Origin: Pseudoalteromonas ostreae
GTDB lineage: Bacteria > Pseudomonadota > Gammaproteobacteria > Enterobacterales > Alteromonadaceae
Assembly: GCF_018069805.1 (NCBI RefSeq)
Contig: NZ_JAGPYN010000002.1
Coordinates: 124,001-188,000, forward strand
Direction: 5' to 3'
Length of the DNA: 64,000 bases
The notes under the pieces were generated by a model. The model ran no database searches. It had not been told where the DNA came from and saw nothing but the letters and a program-made list of their open reading frames with translations. Below are positions 19,041-27,329 of this stretch, in pieces. Position 1 is the first letter of the stretch, and every line of letters starts with the position of its first letter. The translations under genes were made by a program, and so were the position numbers.

Positions 19041-19583
19041 TTACTGCTCCTTAGTTTCTTCACGTAGTAATAGTTGCTGCTCGATGGCTGCCAGTGATGA
19101 CAGGGTTTCTTGCATTTTATTATTCAGCGCTTGCTGCTGTTTTTTAGCATTGATCTGCTGTTTTATTTGTTGTTTTTGCAGCCAAAAATACTGTTTTATG
19201 TCATCTGGCCAATAATAAGCTTGATCCAGTTTTAGCAGCTGCGTTAATACTTTTTCCGGTGCTAATACATTATTTTTACAACTAAAATCAAAATAATTTT
19301 GAAGCTCTTTAGCACCAATATAAACCGTTTTACTCGCTGCCACTTGAAAACCACCGCACGACTTTGCATGCCAACCAATGACCGTTTCGGCAGGTGCATA
19401 CATAGGATCGGTTTTCGGCCTAGGTTTCGGATTTGGTAAACGTTCCCCTTGTGGTGTCGTCACCTTACCCGCTTGTTCAGCTTGAGGGTTGCTTTTATTT
19501 ACTGGCTGCTCAGTTAACTCACACCCTGCGAGCCCTAAGGTTGTAATGCAAACCACTAAAATGACATTTAAACGCACGCCCAT
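19041..19583 (-). CDS. qseG: QseG-like envelope lipoprotein
   Basis: A 180-residue lipoprotein with a type II signal peptide ending LAGC (cysteine near 21), a proline-rich linker, a conserved Cys-containing central domain (GWHAKSCGGFQVAASKT, YFDFSCKN) and a C-terminal coiled coil rich in Gln and Lys. In E. coli the outer-membrane lipoprotein QseG stimulates the sensor kinase QseE. It starts one base after the qseE stop, using an AAGGAG inside the qseE tail, and ends two bases before qseF, so the three are one transcript. Confidence 0.82.
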   Translation of the reverse strand: MGVRLNVILVVCITTLGLAGCELTEQPVNKSNPQAEQAGKVTTPQGERLPNPKPRPKTDPMYAPAETVIGWHAKSCGGFQVAASKTVYIGAKELQNYFDFSCKNNVLAPEKVLTQLLKLDQAYYWPDDIKQYFWLQKQQIKQQINAKKQQQALNNKMQETLSSLAAIEQQLLLREETKEQ

Positions 19584-19584
19584 G

Positions 19585-21051
19585 CTAATTAACTCCTTGG
19601 TTTTTATTGGTTGGAGGGATGACTGGGATTTGAATTATAAAACGACAGCCTTGTGGCTCATTATGCTCAACGTGTAAAGTACCCATCAATTGCTCAACAG
19701 ACTCTTTTACAATGGTGAGCCCTAAGCCACTACCTTGAGCGGTTACATCTTTAGCATTCTTACCTTGATAAAAGGCACTGAATATATGTGATTTCTCTTG
19801 CTCTTTAATACCGGTGCCTTGATCGCTAACGCTCATAGTCAAAGTACGACCAGCTAATGACAGAGCAATGTTGACCGCCTGTCCTGCTGGTGAAAACTTT
19901 AAGCCATTAGAGATCAACTGAATTAAGATCATTTCAACAAGCTCTGCAGCAATTTCCAGTGGTTGATCGGGTAACTCACAATGCCAATATAAGCTTTGCT
20001 TACGCGCCACTAAACGATGTTCAAAATGGCTGTTTATCTTGGTTATTAATTGCGAGAATTCCAGCTCGCTTAAGTCTTCTTTGCTGCTGCGAATCGCATT
20101 GTAACTAAGTAAACTATCGATCATAGCGCGCAAACGCACCATGCTCTGGGTAATTAACGCCAACACCGCTTGCTGCTCTTTGTTAATAGGTCCAACGATT
20201 TCATCGGCGAGTAAGTCAGTGCCCTCAACCATTGACGCTAATGGTGTTTTCAATTCATGGGTAACATGGCGTAAAAAAGTATCTTTTTGTTGCTCTAATT
20301 GATGCAACTGCTCTTGCACCCATTGTAATTTATTTCCTAGTTCAACCAACTCAGCAGAGCCTTGTACAGCTATTTTTTGTTGCCAATGACCTTGCCCAAG
20401 CTTATCAATAACCGACGTTAATCCTTTTAAGCGACCACTTATACGCCATAAAAAACCACCACCTACTAGTAAAGTTAATGGGATAAGTGCTATTAACCAA
20501 TTGATAAATGAGCTTTGTAAAGCTTTTAACTGTTGCTGATTTTTAGTTATTTGCAGCTCATTTTGATCTCTTAGCCACACAGTTTGACGCGCAATAAATT
20601 CACTCACAGGAATAAATAATTGCGCATCTTGTTGTCCTTCAGTAACGAGTTGAGTATGCGCTAATTGCAATACCTGTGCGAGTTGCTGCCATTGCTTAAT
20701 ATACTCCCCCGTAGGGCTTATAAAAGTTAGTTCATCAATGCTTTGTAGTGATGATTGCCACTTATCAACAATCAATTCATCGAGTGATTCGCTTTTTAGC
20801 ACCCAGTTTTGTCGCGTTGCGCGCTCTAAACTATTGAGATCTTGCTTGAGATTATTAAATGACTTGGTAATTTGATAATTTTCACTGACGATTTGTTGAG
20901 TTACTGCTAGCTGTTTATTCAGCGCATTTAAAAATACAATCACTACCAGTGATAATGGCAGCAGCGATAACAAAGTACTAAACAAAAACTGGCCTATTAA
21001 ATTGGGTCGCCAACTAAGTAATGCACTGTACTTTTTAGCGAATGAGGCCAC
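19585..21051 (-). CDS. qseE: Sensor histidine kinase QseE (GlrK)
   Basis: From a GTG at 21051 this is a 488-residue kinase. The GTG is preceded by AAAGGAG eight bases away (21060-21066) and removes an unconvincing 54-residue extension. Two membrane helices (about 15-38 and 180-200) flank a periplasmic helical domain of roughly 140 residues; HAMP, HisKA (RHVTHELKTPLASM) and HATPase_c (LISNGLKFSPAG, GSGLGLTIV) follow. It should phosphorylate QseF, with activity tuned by QseG. The signal sensed here is unknown. Confidence 0.88.
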   Translation of the reverse strand: MASFAKKYSALLSWRPNLIGQFLFSTLLSLLPLSLVVIVFLNALNKQLAVTQQIVSENYQITKSFNNLKQDLNSLERATRQNWVLKSESLDELIVDKWQSSLQSIDELTFISPTGEYIKQWQQLAQVLQLAHTQLVTEGQQDAQLFIPVSEFIARQTVWLRDQNELQITKNQQQLKALQSSFINWLIALIPLTLLVGGGFLWRISGRLKGLTSVIDKLGQGHWQQKIAVQGSAELVELGNKLQWVQEQLHQLEQQKDTFLRHVTHELKTPLASMVEGTDLLADEIVGPINKEQQAVLALITQSMVRLRAMIDSLLSYNAIRSSKEDLSELEFSQLITKINSHFEHRLVARKQSLYWHCELPDQPLEIAAELVEMILIQLISNGLKFSPAGQAVNIALSLAGRTLTMSVSDQGTGIKEQEKSHIFSAFYQGKNAKDVTAQGSGLGLTIVKESVEQLMGTLHVEHNEPQGCRFIIQIPVIPPTNKNQGVN

Positions 21052-21369
21052 TATCGCTACTCCTTTAGTTAAATGCCTGATTATGGAAGGTGTTACTTTT
21101 ACACTAGCTGAATCAATAAGAATAATGAATAAGGCGAACTGTGTAGCGCTATATAAAGCGACTGACGCTAAATTGAAACAACTTAACCAACTGTTTTTTA
21201 AAAACTTAATCAATACCCATTAAAAGTTGTTGCAAAAAAGACACGCTGCCCGGTCATTTTTTCCCACTTATTATCATGCAAAAAAGTTAAGCCACTGATA
21301 TTTATGCAATAAAAAGATTGGCATCGTTCTTGTAATACCCGTATCAACCACTGTTTATAAGGAAATAAT
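21052..21369. promoter_or_regulatory. Divergent spacer between qseE and EF-hand genes
   Basis: About 318 bases without a gene. Besides the qseE ribosome binding site and the sigma-54-like promoter at 21318-21334, I see only AT-rich sequence and a short imperfect dyad near 21150 (GCGCTATATAAAGCG). I looked for a TGTC-N10-GACA GlrR-type site and did not find a clear one. Confidence 0.5.
21318..21334 (+). promoter_or_regulatory. Candidate sigma-54 promoter for the EF-hand genes
   Basis: TTGGCATCGTTCTTGTA matches the -24/-12 pattern YTGGCAC-N5-TTGCW with the GG and the -12 element correctly spaced; the -12 C is replaced by T. It lies 36 bases before the first EF-hand ATG and is oriented to it. 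The neighbouring qseF encodes a sigma-54 activator. Confidence 0.5.
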
Positions 21370-21597
21370 ATGAAAATATTAACACCGCTGTGCTTATGCA
21401 TCAGCCTACTGCTTAGCTTTAACAGCTTTGCCATTGATGTCGAGGCCACCTTCGCAGAACTTGATAAAGACAGTAATGGCACATTGAGCGAAGCAGAAGC
21501 ATCTGAAGATGCGGTATTACACGAAAGTTTTGAGCAAATTGACAAAGACCAAAATGGTCAAATTTCATTTGCTGAGTTTAAACAATTTTTGCAATGA
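21370..21597 (+). CDS. Small exported EF-hand protein 1
   Basis: A 75-residue protein with a signal peptide (to about Ala22, NSFA) and two canonical EF-hand loops, DKDSNGTLSEAE and DKDQNGQISFAE, each with Asp at 1 and 3, Gly at 6 and Glu at 12. AAGGA precedes the start. It should be a periplasmic or secreted calcium-binding protein. It is the first of three paralogues in a row and lies behind the sigma-54-like site; its size leaves room for little beyond the calcium-binding pair. Confidence 0.88.
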   Translation: MKILTPLCLCISLLLSFNSFAIDVEATFAELDKDSNGTLSEAEASEDAVLHESFEQIDKDQNGQISFAEFKQFLQ

Positions 21598-21663
21598 ATT
21601 GTGATAATAACGGCGAGTAATTACCTGAGCAAAAGTTCGCAAAGTTTAAATTTTAAAAGGCTT

Positions 21664-21740
21664 TAAAGTATTTGCCATAATCCCGGAGGGAATGTGTAAA
21701 CGGATTTAATGTTGGGATTTAAATTATGGCAAATGCTTTA
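21664..21740. repeat. 18-bp inverted repeat between EF-hand genes 1 and 2
   Basis: The arm at 21664-21681 and its inverted partner at 21723-21740 match at 17 of 18 bases (core ATTTGCCATAAT), separated by 41 bases. RNA would fold into a stable hairpin with either G-U or one mismatch. It is followed by a short T-rich stretch, so it may be a terminator, a processing stem or a small dispersed palindrome. Confidence 0.6.
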
Positions 21741-21766
21741 TTCTTTTTGTAGGTAGGATGTAAATA

Positions 21767-22003
21767 ATGAAAAGCATATTAATAATATTAAGTGTGTCGC
21801 TAGCCACCAGTTTTAGCGCAATTGCACTGGATGTAAAACAACGTTTTGATCATTTAGATAGCAATAAAGATGGCTATTTAACGCATAATGAGCTTGAACC
21901 ACAACCACAATTGTTGAGTAACTTTAAACGTTGGGACAAAGACCAAGACAATAAAATTTCCCTATCTGAATTTAAGCGTTTTTTAACTAATAACCTAGAT
22001 TAA
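21767..22003 (+). CDS. Small exported EF-hand protein 2
   Basis: A 78-residue paralogue: signal peptide to about Ala20 (SAIA), then two EF-hand loops DSNKDGYLTHNE and DKDQDNKISLSE. The second loop has Asn where the sixth-position Gly normally sits, so its calcium affinity may differ. It is followed after 13 bases by the third paralogue and is probably co-transcribed with it. The 169-base gap from the first paralogue contains an inverted repeat. Confidence 0.87.
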   Translation: MKSILIILSVSLATSFSAIALDVKQRFDHLDSNKDGYLTHNELEPQPQLLSNFKRWDKDQDNKISLSEFKRFLTNNLD

Positions 22004-22016
22004 CGAGTTTCCCCCA

Positions 22017-22253
22017 ATGAAATATTGTACACAACTGGGACTAAGTTTGTTACTTCTCAGTAGTTGTTGCAGTTTTGCAACAACTGATAATATAGCAGAG
22101 CAATTCAAAAAGTTAGACCGCAATGAAGACGGTTTTCTCACTCGTTCAGAGTCAGCAAAAGATCCTGCCCTATGGTCTCGTTTCAAAAACTATGATAGTG
22201 ATAAAGATGGTAGATTATCACTGCCTGAATTTAGTCTATACGCAAATAAATGA
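22017..22253 (+). CDS. Small exported EF-hand protein 3
   Basis: A 78-residue paralogue with an N-terminal hydrophobic signal (LGLSLLLLSSCCSFA) and two EF-hand loops, DRNEDGFLTRSE and DSDKDGRLSLPE. The two adjacent cysteines in the signal could be read as a lipobox-like end, but position and context favour an ordinary signal peptidase I site. Thirteen bases separate it from paralogue 2. The three proteins are related in layout but diverged in sequence, which points to an old tandem duplication. Confidence 0.85.
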   Translation: MKYCTQLGLSLLLLSSCCSFATTDNIAEQFKKLDRNEDGFLTRSESAKDPALWSRFKNYDSDKDGRLSLPEFSLYANK

Positions 22254-22373
22254 ATAGTTAATTCATAAGCATAGTTGCAACTCACAACTATAAATAATTC
22301 ATTATATTTAATTTGCAGACTCAGTATTCTCTGTTACTGTTTAACTAACAAAAGCAGAAAAAGAATACTAACA

Positions 22374-24038
22374 ATGAAATGCTTACTCGTCTGTTTAATC
22401 ACTTTATCTTTACCTGTGCTAGCTGATACCACGGTGATCTACAATGCGAATGGTTACACTCCAACTTACAGTGGTCAATTACAGCAATTTTCTACATTGG
22501 TTATTAAAGATGGCAAAGTAGTAAAAGTAGGAGACGATAAACTAAAAGCGAGTTTCCCTAATGCAGCAGTATTTGATGCCGAGCAACAGACCTTATTACC
22601 AGGTTTAATCGACGCCCACGGTCATGTGATAGGACTTGGTAATAATTTAGCGCAACTCGATTTACGTGGCAGTACGTCGATTGCAGAAATACAAAAAAAA
22701 CTTGCTGTATTTGCTAAAAATAACCAAGGCTGGATTATTGGCCACGGTTGGAATCAAGAACTGTGGCCTAATAAGCAATTTCCTACTGCTGCTGACTTAG
22801 ATAAAGTAGTTAAAGATGTTCCAGTAGTACTTTCTCGGGTAGATGGTCACGCTATTTGGGTTAATAGCAAAGCGATGGGGTTAGTCAAGTTAACACCCAC
22901 TGTACAGTCACCTGCAGGTGGTGAAATTATTCGCTACCAAGCAGGTCAACCGAGCGGTATTTTTGTCGATAAAGCCGAAAGTTTAATTACTGCACATATT
23001 CCAACGCCGTCAAATCAAGACGTAAATAATGCCTTAAATCAAGCTGGCCAACATCTGCTTAGCTTAGGTATAACCTCAACCCACGATGCTGGAATTGATA
23101 AACAAACATGGCAAGTTTACAAGCAAAGAGCTGAACAAGGTACGTTACCACTGCGTATTGTTGCAATGCTCAGTGCAACAGATCCGTCCCTTGAAGATAT
23201 GCTCAGAGCTGGTCGCTATAAAGATCTTAACGATTTCATGTCTATTCGCAGTGTAAAAATATATGCTGATGGTGCGCTTGGTAGCCGCGGCGCTGCACTA
23301 CTGGCCGATTATGCAGATAGAAAGAATCACCAAGGTTTAATGCTCGAAACTCAACAAAAATTAGAGCAGCTGTACACATTGAGCTTTAACCATGGTTTTA
23401 GCGCCAATACCCATGCCATCGGTGATAAAGCAAATCATATTGTGTTAGATGCCTATCAAAATGTATTTAAAAAAACCGGCGGGATTTTACTGCGTAACCG
23501 TATAGAGCACGCACAGATAGTTGATCCAGCAGATATTCCTCGCTTCAAAGCACTTAAAATCATTCCATCAATGCAACCGGTGCATGCAACTTCTGATATG
23601 CATATGGCAGAGCAGCGCCTTAGCTATACACAATTACAAGGTGCATATGCATGGCAAACGTTTTTAAAGCAAGGCTCAGTAGTAGCTGCAGGCTCAGATT
23701 ATCCAGTTGAACTGGCCAACCCCTTTGACGGTTTGTATTCAGCAATTACTCGCCAAGATCACTATCAACTACCCGCTAATGGCTGGCGAGTCACTGAAGC
23801 ACTGAGCAGAGAAGATGCACTCAGAGCATTCACGTTAGGTGCTGCATATGCCGCACATCAAGAATTTAAATTAGGTAGTTTAGAGCAAGGAAAATGGGCT
23901 GACTTTATTTTAATCGACAAAGACTATTTTAAAGTGCCAGTACAAGAAATTTTTACCATTGTCGTAAATCAAACATGGATTGGCGGTGAATTGCGCTACC
24001 AAAAAGCGCAAATTGATAACCAGAGTAAGGCTCAATAA
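22374..24038 (+). CDS. Exported amidohydrolase (YtcJ/NfdA-like, amidohydrolase family 3)
   Basis: A 554-residue metal-dependent hydrolase from the ATG at 22374, where a signal peptide MKCLLVCLITLSLPVLA begins; the longer frame adds 33 residues with no support. Motifs: GLIDAHGHVIGLG near 83, EHAQIVDP and HAIGDKAN for metal/base histidines, and GSDYPVELANPFDGLYSAITR near 440. Family members are periplasmic or cytoplasmic hydrolases of amides, formamides or hydantoin-like rings; the substrate is not predictable. It converges on a small membrane protein gene, with the two stops only nine bases apart. Confidence 0.88.
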   Translation: MKCLLVCLITLSLPVLADTTVIYNANGYTPTYSGQLQQFSTLVIKDGKVVKVGDDKLKASFPNAAVFDAEQQTLLPGLIDAHGHVIGLGNNLAQLDLRGSTSIAEIQKKLAVFAKNNQGWIIGHGWNQELWPNKQFPTAADLDKVVKDVPVVLSRVDGHAIWVNSKAMGLVKLTPTVQSPAGGEIIRYQAGQPSGIFVDKAESLITAHIPTPSNQDVNNALNQAGQHLLSLGITSTHDAGIDKQTWQVYKQRAEQGTLPLRIVAMLSATDPSLEDMLRAGRYKDLNDFMSIRSVKIYADGALGSRGAALLADYADRKNHQGLMLETQQKLEQLYTLSFNHGFSANTHAIGDKANHIVLDAYQNVFKKTGGILLRNRIEHAQIVDPADIPRFKALKIIPSMQPVHATSDMHMAEQRLSYTQLQGAYAWQTFLKQGSVVAAGSDYPVELANPFDGLYSAITRQDHYQLPANGWRVTEALSREDALRAFTLGAAYAAHQEFKLGSLEQGKWADFILIDKDYFKVPVQEIFTIVVNQTWIGGELRYQKAQIDNQSKAQ

Positions 24039-24060
24039 ACCACGCTATTATTGTGGTTTT
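24037..24060. terminator. Shared terminator at convergent stops
   Basis: AAACCAC and GTGGTTT pair across a nine-base loop, with A and T runs on the two sides. The stop codons of both convergent genes lie inside or at its edge. Confidence 0.7.
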
Positions 24061-24275
24061 TGTTGTTGACGTTTGAGCTTAATTAAATGATAAATATTTA
24101 CGAAGGTTAGCAAACCATTGGTGATAGCCACAGGCCATGCGGCAATCGCAATACCGTAGGCTGTGAAAGCAATACAACCGGCAAGATTAAACCAACGAAG
24201 TTTGCTCACATCACTCATAGTCAAAGAGGCAATAAGTAAAGCTGAGGCAAAATACCCCAAATATTCCCAACTCAT
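24048..24275 (-). CDS. Small YgjV-like inner-membrane protein
   Basis: A 75-residue protein with two or three hydrophobic segments (EYLGYFASALLIASLTM, FNLAGCIAFTAYGIAIAAWPVAITNGLLTFVNIYHLI) and a basic tail. The pattern of a first helix ending before S-K-L-R-W-F-N and a N-G-x-x-x-x-x-N-x-Y motif resembles the YgjV/CBU_0592 families of small membrane proteins, whose function is not known. It is a single-gene unit, facing the amidohydrolase. Confidence 0.7.
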   Translation of the reverse strand: MSWEYLGYFASALLIASLTMSDVSKLRWFNLAGCIAFTAYGIAIAAWPVAITNGLLTFVNIYHLIKLKRQQQKPQ

Positions 24276-24360
24276 TTGTTCTCTCCACTACTTTAGGTTA
24301 GCATTGCAAATGTTGTAGTTGAGGCAAAGTTATTCCACAATATAGCAATAGTATAAAAAG

Positions 24361-24529
24361 GCTAACTTACTAAAAACCCAAAGCTGCTAAAAGCACACTT
24401 TAATAATCATTACACGGGATATCAGGTGTTAAACTTAATTAACCGAGTTAACTAAGCTAGTAAGTTAGCGTAAATTCTTAGAATCTTAATGCTAACGTCA
24501 TTAAGATGTAATAAATAGGACAATTGTCC
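24361..24529. promoter_or_regulatory. Dyad-rich control region of the Crp/Fnr-type regulator
   Basis: Three perfect dyads precede the regulator gene. GCTAACTTACTA at 24361-24372 is repeated inverted at 24458-24469. ATCTTAATG/CATTAAGAT is at 24483-24507 with a seven-base spacer. The palindrome GGACAATTGTCC is at 24518-24529, just before the ribosome binding site. None matches the CRP or FNR consensus. The last two are placed as autoregulatory operators would be. Confidence 0.5.
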
Positions 24530-24543
24530 GAAGGGCATTGTTG

Positions 24544-25200
24544 ATGTTTCAATATCATTTTTCTAGTTATCTCGTCGACCAGCTACTAACCTTTGCTGGC
24601 AGTCGTTATCAACAATCTAAAAAAGAAGTACTGATCCACCAAGATCAACCTCTTACAAAATTAGTATTAGTCAGAAGTGGCACTGTATCGTTTAGTTATG
24701 ATGTCGGTAATGGCCGCCGCTTACTGCTGGGCCAACTTGATTGCAACAACACCTTAATTGGTGAAATTGAAGCGCTAAACAATAATCCCTGCATTTATAC
24801 AGTTACCTGCTTCAGTGACGTTAGCTACAACCTAATAGAACTAAAGCACTGGCGTGCCTTGTTACTTGAAAAGCCAGAGCTGAGTTTATACACAGCACAA
24901 ACTATTGCCGCTAAATTTCAAGAAAACCAAAAAATTAATTTAGATAAACTATTGTTACCATTGGGTTACAATATCGCCAAAGACTGCTTATTACGTGCCG
25001 AAAATAATAACCCAACCCTGCTGCGCGCATACCCAACGGTAAATGCCGAAGCTGAACGTTTTGCCACCACAGAGCGAGCCTATCGCCGCGTAGTATCAGA
25101 ACTGGTGGAAAGAGGCTTAGTCGCGCGTTCAAATGATGGACTAAAAGCAGTTAATTTAGATAAACTTAGCGATTATGTGGATAGTTTTTCGCAGCTATAA
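24544..25200 (+). CDS. Crp/Fnr-family transcriptional regulator, YeiL-like
   Basis: A 218-residue regulator, close to E. coli YeiL in length. A cyclic-nucleotide-type beta barrel (about 25-115: LVLVRSGTVSFSYDVGNGRRLLLGQL, GEIEAL) is followed by a long dimer helix and a winged helix (TVNAEAERFATTERAYRRVVSELVERGLV). I took the ATG at 24544, with AAGGG eight bases before it, over the in-frame TTG at 24538. No Cys cluster for an Fe-S centre is obvious; isolated cysteines near 80, 91 and 95 may matter. Target and effector are unknown; dyads upstream suggest autoregulation. Confidence 0.82.
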   Translation: MFQYHFSSYLVDQLLTFAGSRYQQSKKEVLIHQDQPLTKLVLVRSGTVSFSYDVGNGRRLLLGQLDCNNTLIGEIEALNNNPCIYTVTCFSDVSYNLIELKHWRALLLEKPELSLYTAQTIAAKFQENQKINLDKLLLPLGYNIAKDCLLRAENNNPTLLRAYPTVNAEAERFATTERAYRRVVSELVERGLVARSNDGLKAVNLDKLSDYVDSFSQL

Positions 25201-25547
25201 CGTAGTCATTTATTAAAATCCAGCTTAAAAAAGCAACATTCAACAGCCTAAAATACGACTATTTACATTTACAACCTACTCCTTTAGCATAGTAAAAAAT
25301 TACGAAGCAATGTTAAATCCGTAAAAATTAAACAAGATTTCTTTACCAAAACCAGTAACAATTTTCTTATTTAATTAATTAAAGTATATATAATGTTCAC
25401 TTGACGTATATATAATGTGCGCTTATCCTTGATGAACTAATTATTGTATTATTGGTGCAAGCCTGACTTGGTGCGCGCTTCGGTACATTTATAAAACTGC
25501 AATTAAGTCTGTTTACTTTAAAGAGAAAGGAAAGAAAGGTAACGATT
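25201..25547. promoter_or_regulatory. 347-bp leader region with a 13-bp direct repeat
   Basis: This AT-rich gap holds two exact copies of GTATATATAATGT, at 25384-25396 and 25406-25418, spaced 22 bases or two helical turns. Each contains a TATAAT-type -10 hexamer. A purine-rich ribosome binding site (AAAGGTAACG) precedes the lipoprotein ATG at 25548. I see nothing else in it. Confidence 0.45.
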
Positions 25548-27167
25548 ATGGGAAATAATAAATTCAAGCTCACCAAGCTAGCTCTTGCACTTGGCCTTAC
25601 AGCAACTCTAAGCGGCTGTTTTAGTGACAACGACAATAACGATTATGTTAAGCCTCCTGTGAAACCAGAGCCAACAGTAAAAGTTCCTATTCCAGATACG
25701 CCTACTGCATTATCATTTTATGTAGCAGGTAATGTTGTTGATTCTGTATCTGGTGAAGTTGTTGCTTCTACAGTGAAATTCTTAGAAGCAGGCGTAGCCT
25801 CAACTAATGTTACGGCACTTAATGGTGATGAAATCACTGAAGTCAGCGCGGATGACGGTTTTTTTACCTTCACTCTTGCTGAAGGTGCAGAATTAACGTC
25901 ATTAACTGCACTAGTAACAGCTGAAGGTTATGCTTCCAACAGTGTTATCATTGATCTAAGCGACAAATCTGAGGTGGTTGATACTATTGTTTCTTTAGTA
26001 AAATTAGACGAAGCTAAAGTTACCATTCTCAAAAAAGAAAATATTGCTGCTGCTGATGGTAAATTAGCAACTCCTTTAGATGAAACAGCTGGCGCTGCTT
26101 CAATCAAAATCGGCTCAGATATTGAACTTCAAGATGCCGCTGGCGCAGCCGTTACAGGTACAGAAATCACACTAAACGTTGTAACTGCAGACATTAACGC
26201 TACAGCAGATAAAACCCCAGCTGTTGACCTAATCCCTGAAGGCCTATCCAATGCCGATGCTGCTAAAGTAGTTGTTCCAGCGGCTTACATGACTGTTGAA
26301 ATGTTTGCTGGTGACACTAAAGTTAAAAACTTCTCAGGAGATATCTCTTTAGCTGCAAACTTACCAAATACATTTAAAACAATTGATGGTTCAACAGTTG
26401 CAGCAGGTGATAAGTTTGACGTTTCTTCATATAATGAAGAAACTGGTGTTTGGACTAACGAAACTGAGAAAGCAACAGTAGGCACTGCAGGTGCACTAAC
26501 TCTGCCAGCTAATTTTGCTACTGACCACTTAACTGGTTTTGCATTAAGCGAAGGCCAAACAGCATGTACAACTCCTATCGCTTACACCTTTACAGGTGAT
26601 GCTGTTCCAGCTTCAGGTTTGTATGTACATCTTAATTCTTCAACAATTTCGAAAAAGAAACTTGTTAAGAAAAATCAAGGTAACCTTTACGGTTCAGGTG
26701 TTGTAGCTAACAATGCAGTTGCAAATGTATCTGTTCGAGATAAAAATGGTAACGTATGGGCCACTGTAGCTAATGCAAACTTATGTGGTACCGTAAATGT
26801 TGAGCTAAATAGCCCTGTAGATATCGTATCTCAAAACTTAAACGTTACATATACGTGCTCTAATGCTGAAGTAGATCAAAACAAAGCGTTCCCATTTACT
26901 GGTGCGGTAGTTTTATACTCTCAAACTAAGAGAGCAATTTCGACTGCAGTTGAGACTGCTGGCTCTTACGCATTAACAGGCCTGCAAAGTGGTTCATCTT
27001 ATGATGTTAAGGTGATTCCTACAGGTGTTAATGTTGGCCTGCAAAGCACCACCGTTACAGCAAATGGTACTGATGTAACATTCAATATCCCACGTGATAA
27101 CTGTACCGTTGAAGACCGTGTAGTAACTGGCACTACTGGCACTACTGGCACTACTGGCGGCAGCTAA
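25548..27167 (+). CDS. Large surface-type lipoprotein, hypothetical
   Basis: A 539-residue lipoprotein: type II signal ending LSGC (Cys24), an Asp/Asn-rich linker, a carboxypeptidase-regulatory-like beta domain (about 50-145: FYVAGNVVDSVSGEVVASTVKF, LVTAEGYASNSV), and long Thr/Val/Ala-rich beta segments with a second similar unit near the end. It is low in basic residues, as in surface proteins. The C-terminus is a run of TGT repeats encoded by a nine-base tandem repeat. The gene before yjbH often differs between strains, and I do not recognise this one. Confidence 0.8.
   Translation: MGNNKFKLTKLALALGLTATLSGCFSDNDNNDYVKPPVKPEPTVKVPIPDTPTALSFYVAGNVVDSVSGEVVASTVKFLEAGVASTNVTALNGDEITEVSADDGFFTFTLAEGAELTSLTALVTAEGYASNSVIIDLSDKSEVVDTIVSLVKLDEAKVTILKKENIAAADGKLATPLDETAGAASIKIGSDIELQDAAGAAVTGTEITLNVVTADINATADKTPAVDLIPEGLSNADAAKVVVPAAYMTVEMFAGDTKVKNFSGDISLAANLPNTFKTIDGSTVAAGDKFDVSSYNEETGVWTNETEKATVGTAGALTLPANFATDHLTGFALSEGQTACTTPIAYTFTGDAVPASGLYVHLNSSTISKKKLVKKNQGNLYGSGVVANNAVANVSVRDKNGNVWATVANANLCGTVNVELNSPVDIVSQNLNVTYTCSNAEVDQNKAFPFTGAVVLYSQTKRAISTAVETAGSYALTGLQSGSSYDVKVIPTGVNVGLQSTTVTANGTDVTFNIPRDNCTVEDRVVTGTTGTTGTTGGS
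27126..27158 (+). repeat. Nine-base tandem repeat at the lipoprotein 3' end
   Basis: ACTGGCACT is repeated three times with a further ACTGGC, in frame with the gene and encoding Thr-Gly-Thr units just before the stop. The unit is a multiple of three, so copy changes would alter tail length and not the frame. Confidence 0.85.
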
Positions 27168-27193
27168 TTAATCAACATATTGGTTATCCTTTC

Positions 27194-27219
27194 AAAAGCC
27201 GCGCATTTGCGCGGCTTTT
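27194..27219. terminator. Terminator after the lipoprotein gene
   Basis: AAAAGCCGCGC and GCGCGGCTTTT form an 11-base perfect stem with an ATTT loop and a T tail, a strong intrinsic terminator. It lies before yjbH, which therefore should have its own promoter. Confidence 0.92.
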
Positions 27220-27329
27220 GTATATTGAAAATGCAATAATTTTTGTTTATAAGATTTTATTGCTACATTAAATACCTTGACTGGTTTTAAGGACTTAAAA
27301 CCTAACTTAAATCTATTTTGGTTAACAAC

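Noticed and set aside
21052..21213. 54-residue N-terminal extension of QseE
   Set aside because: The GTG at 21051 has AAAGGAG at proper distance; the extension does not resemble kinase N-termini.
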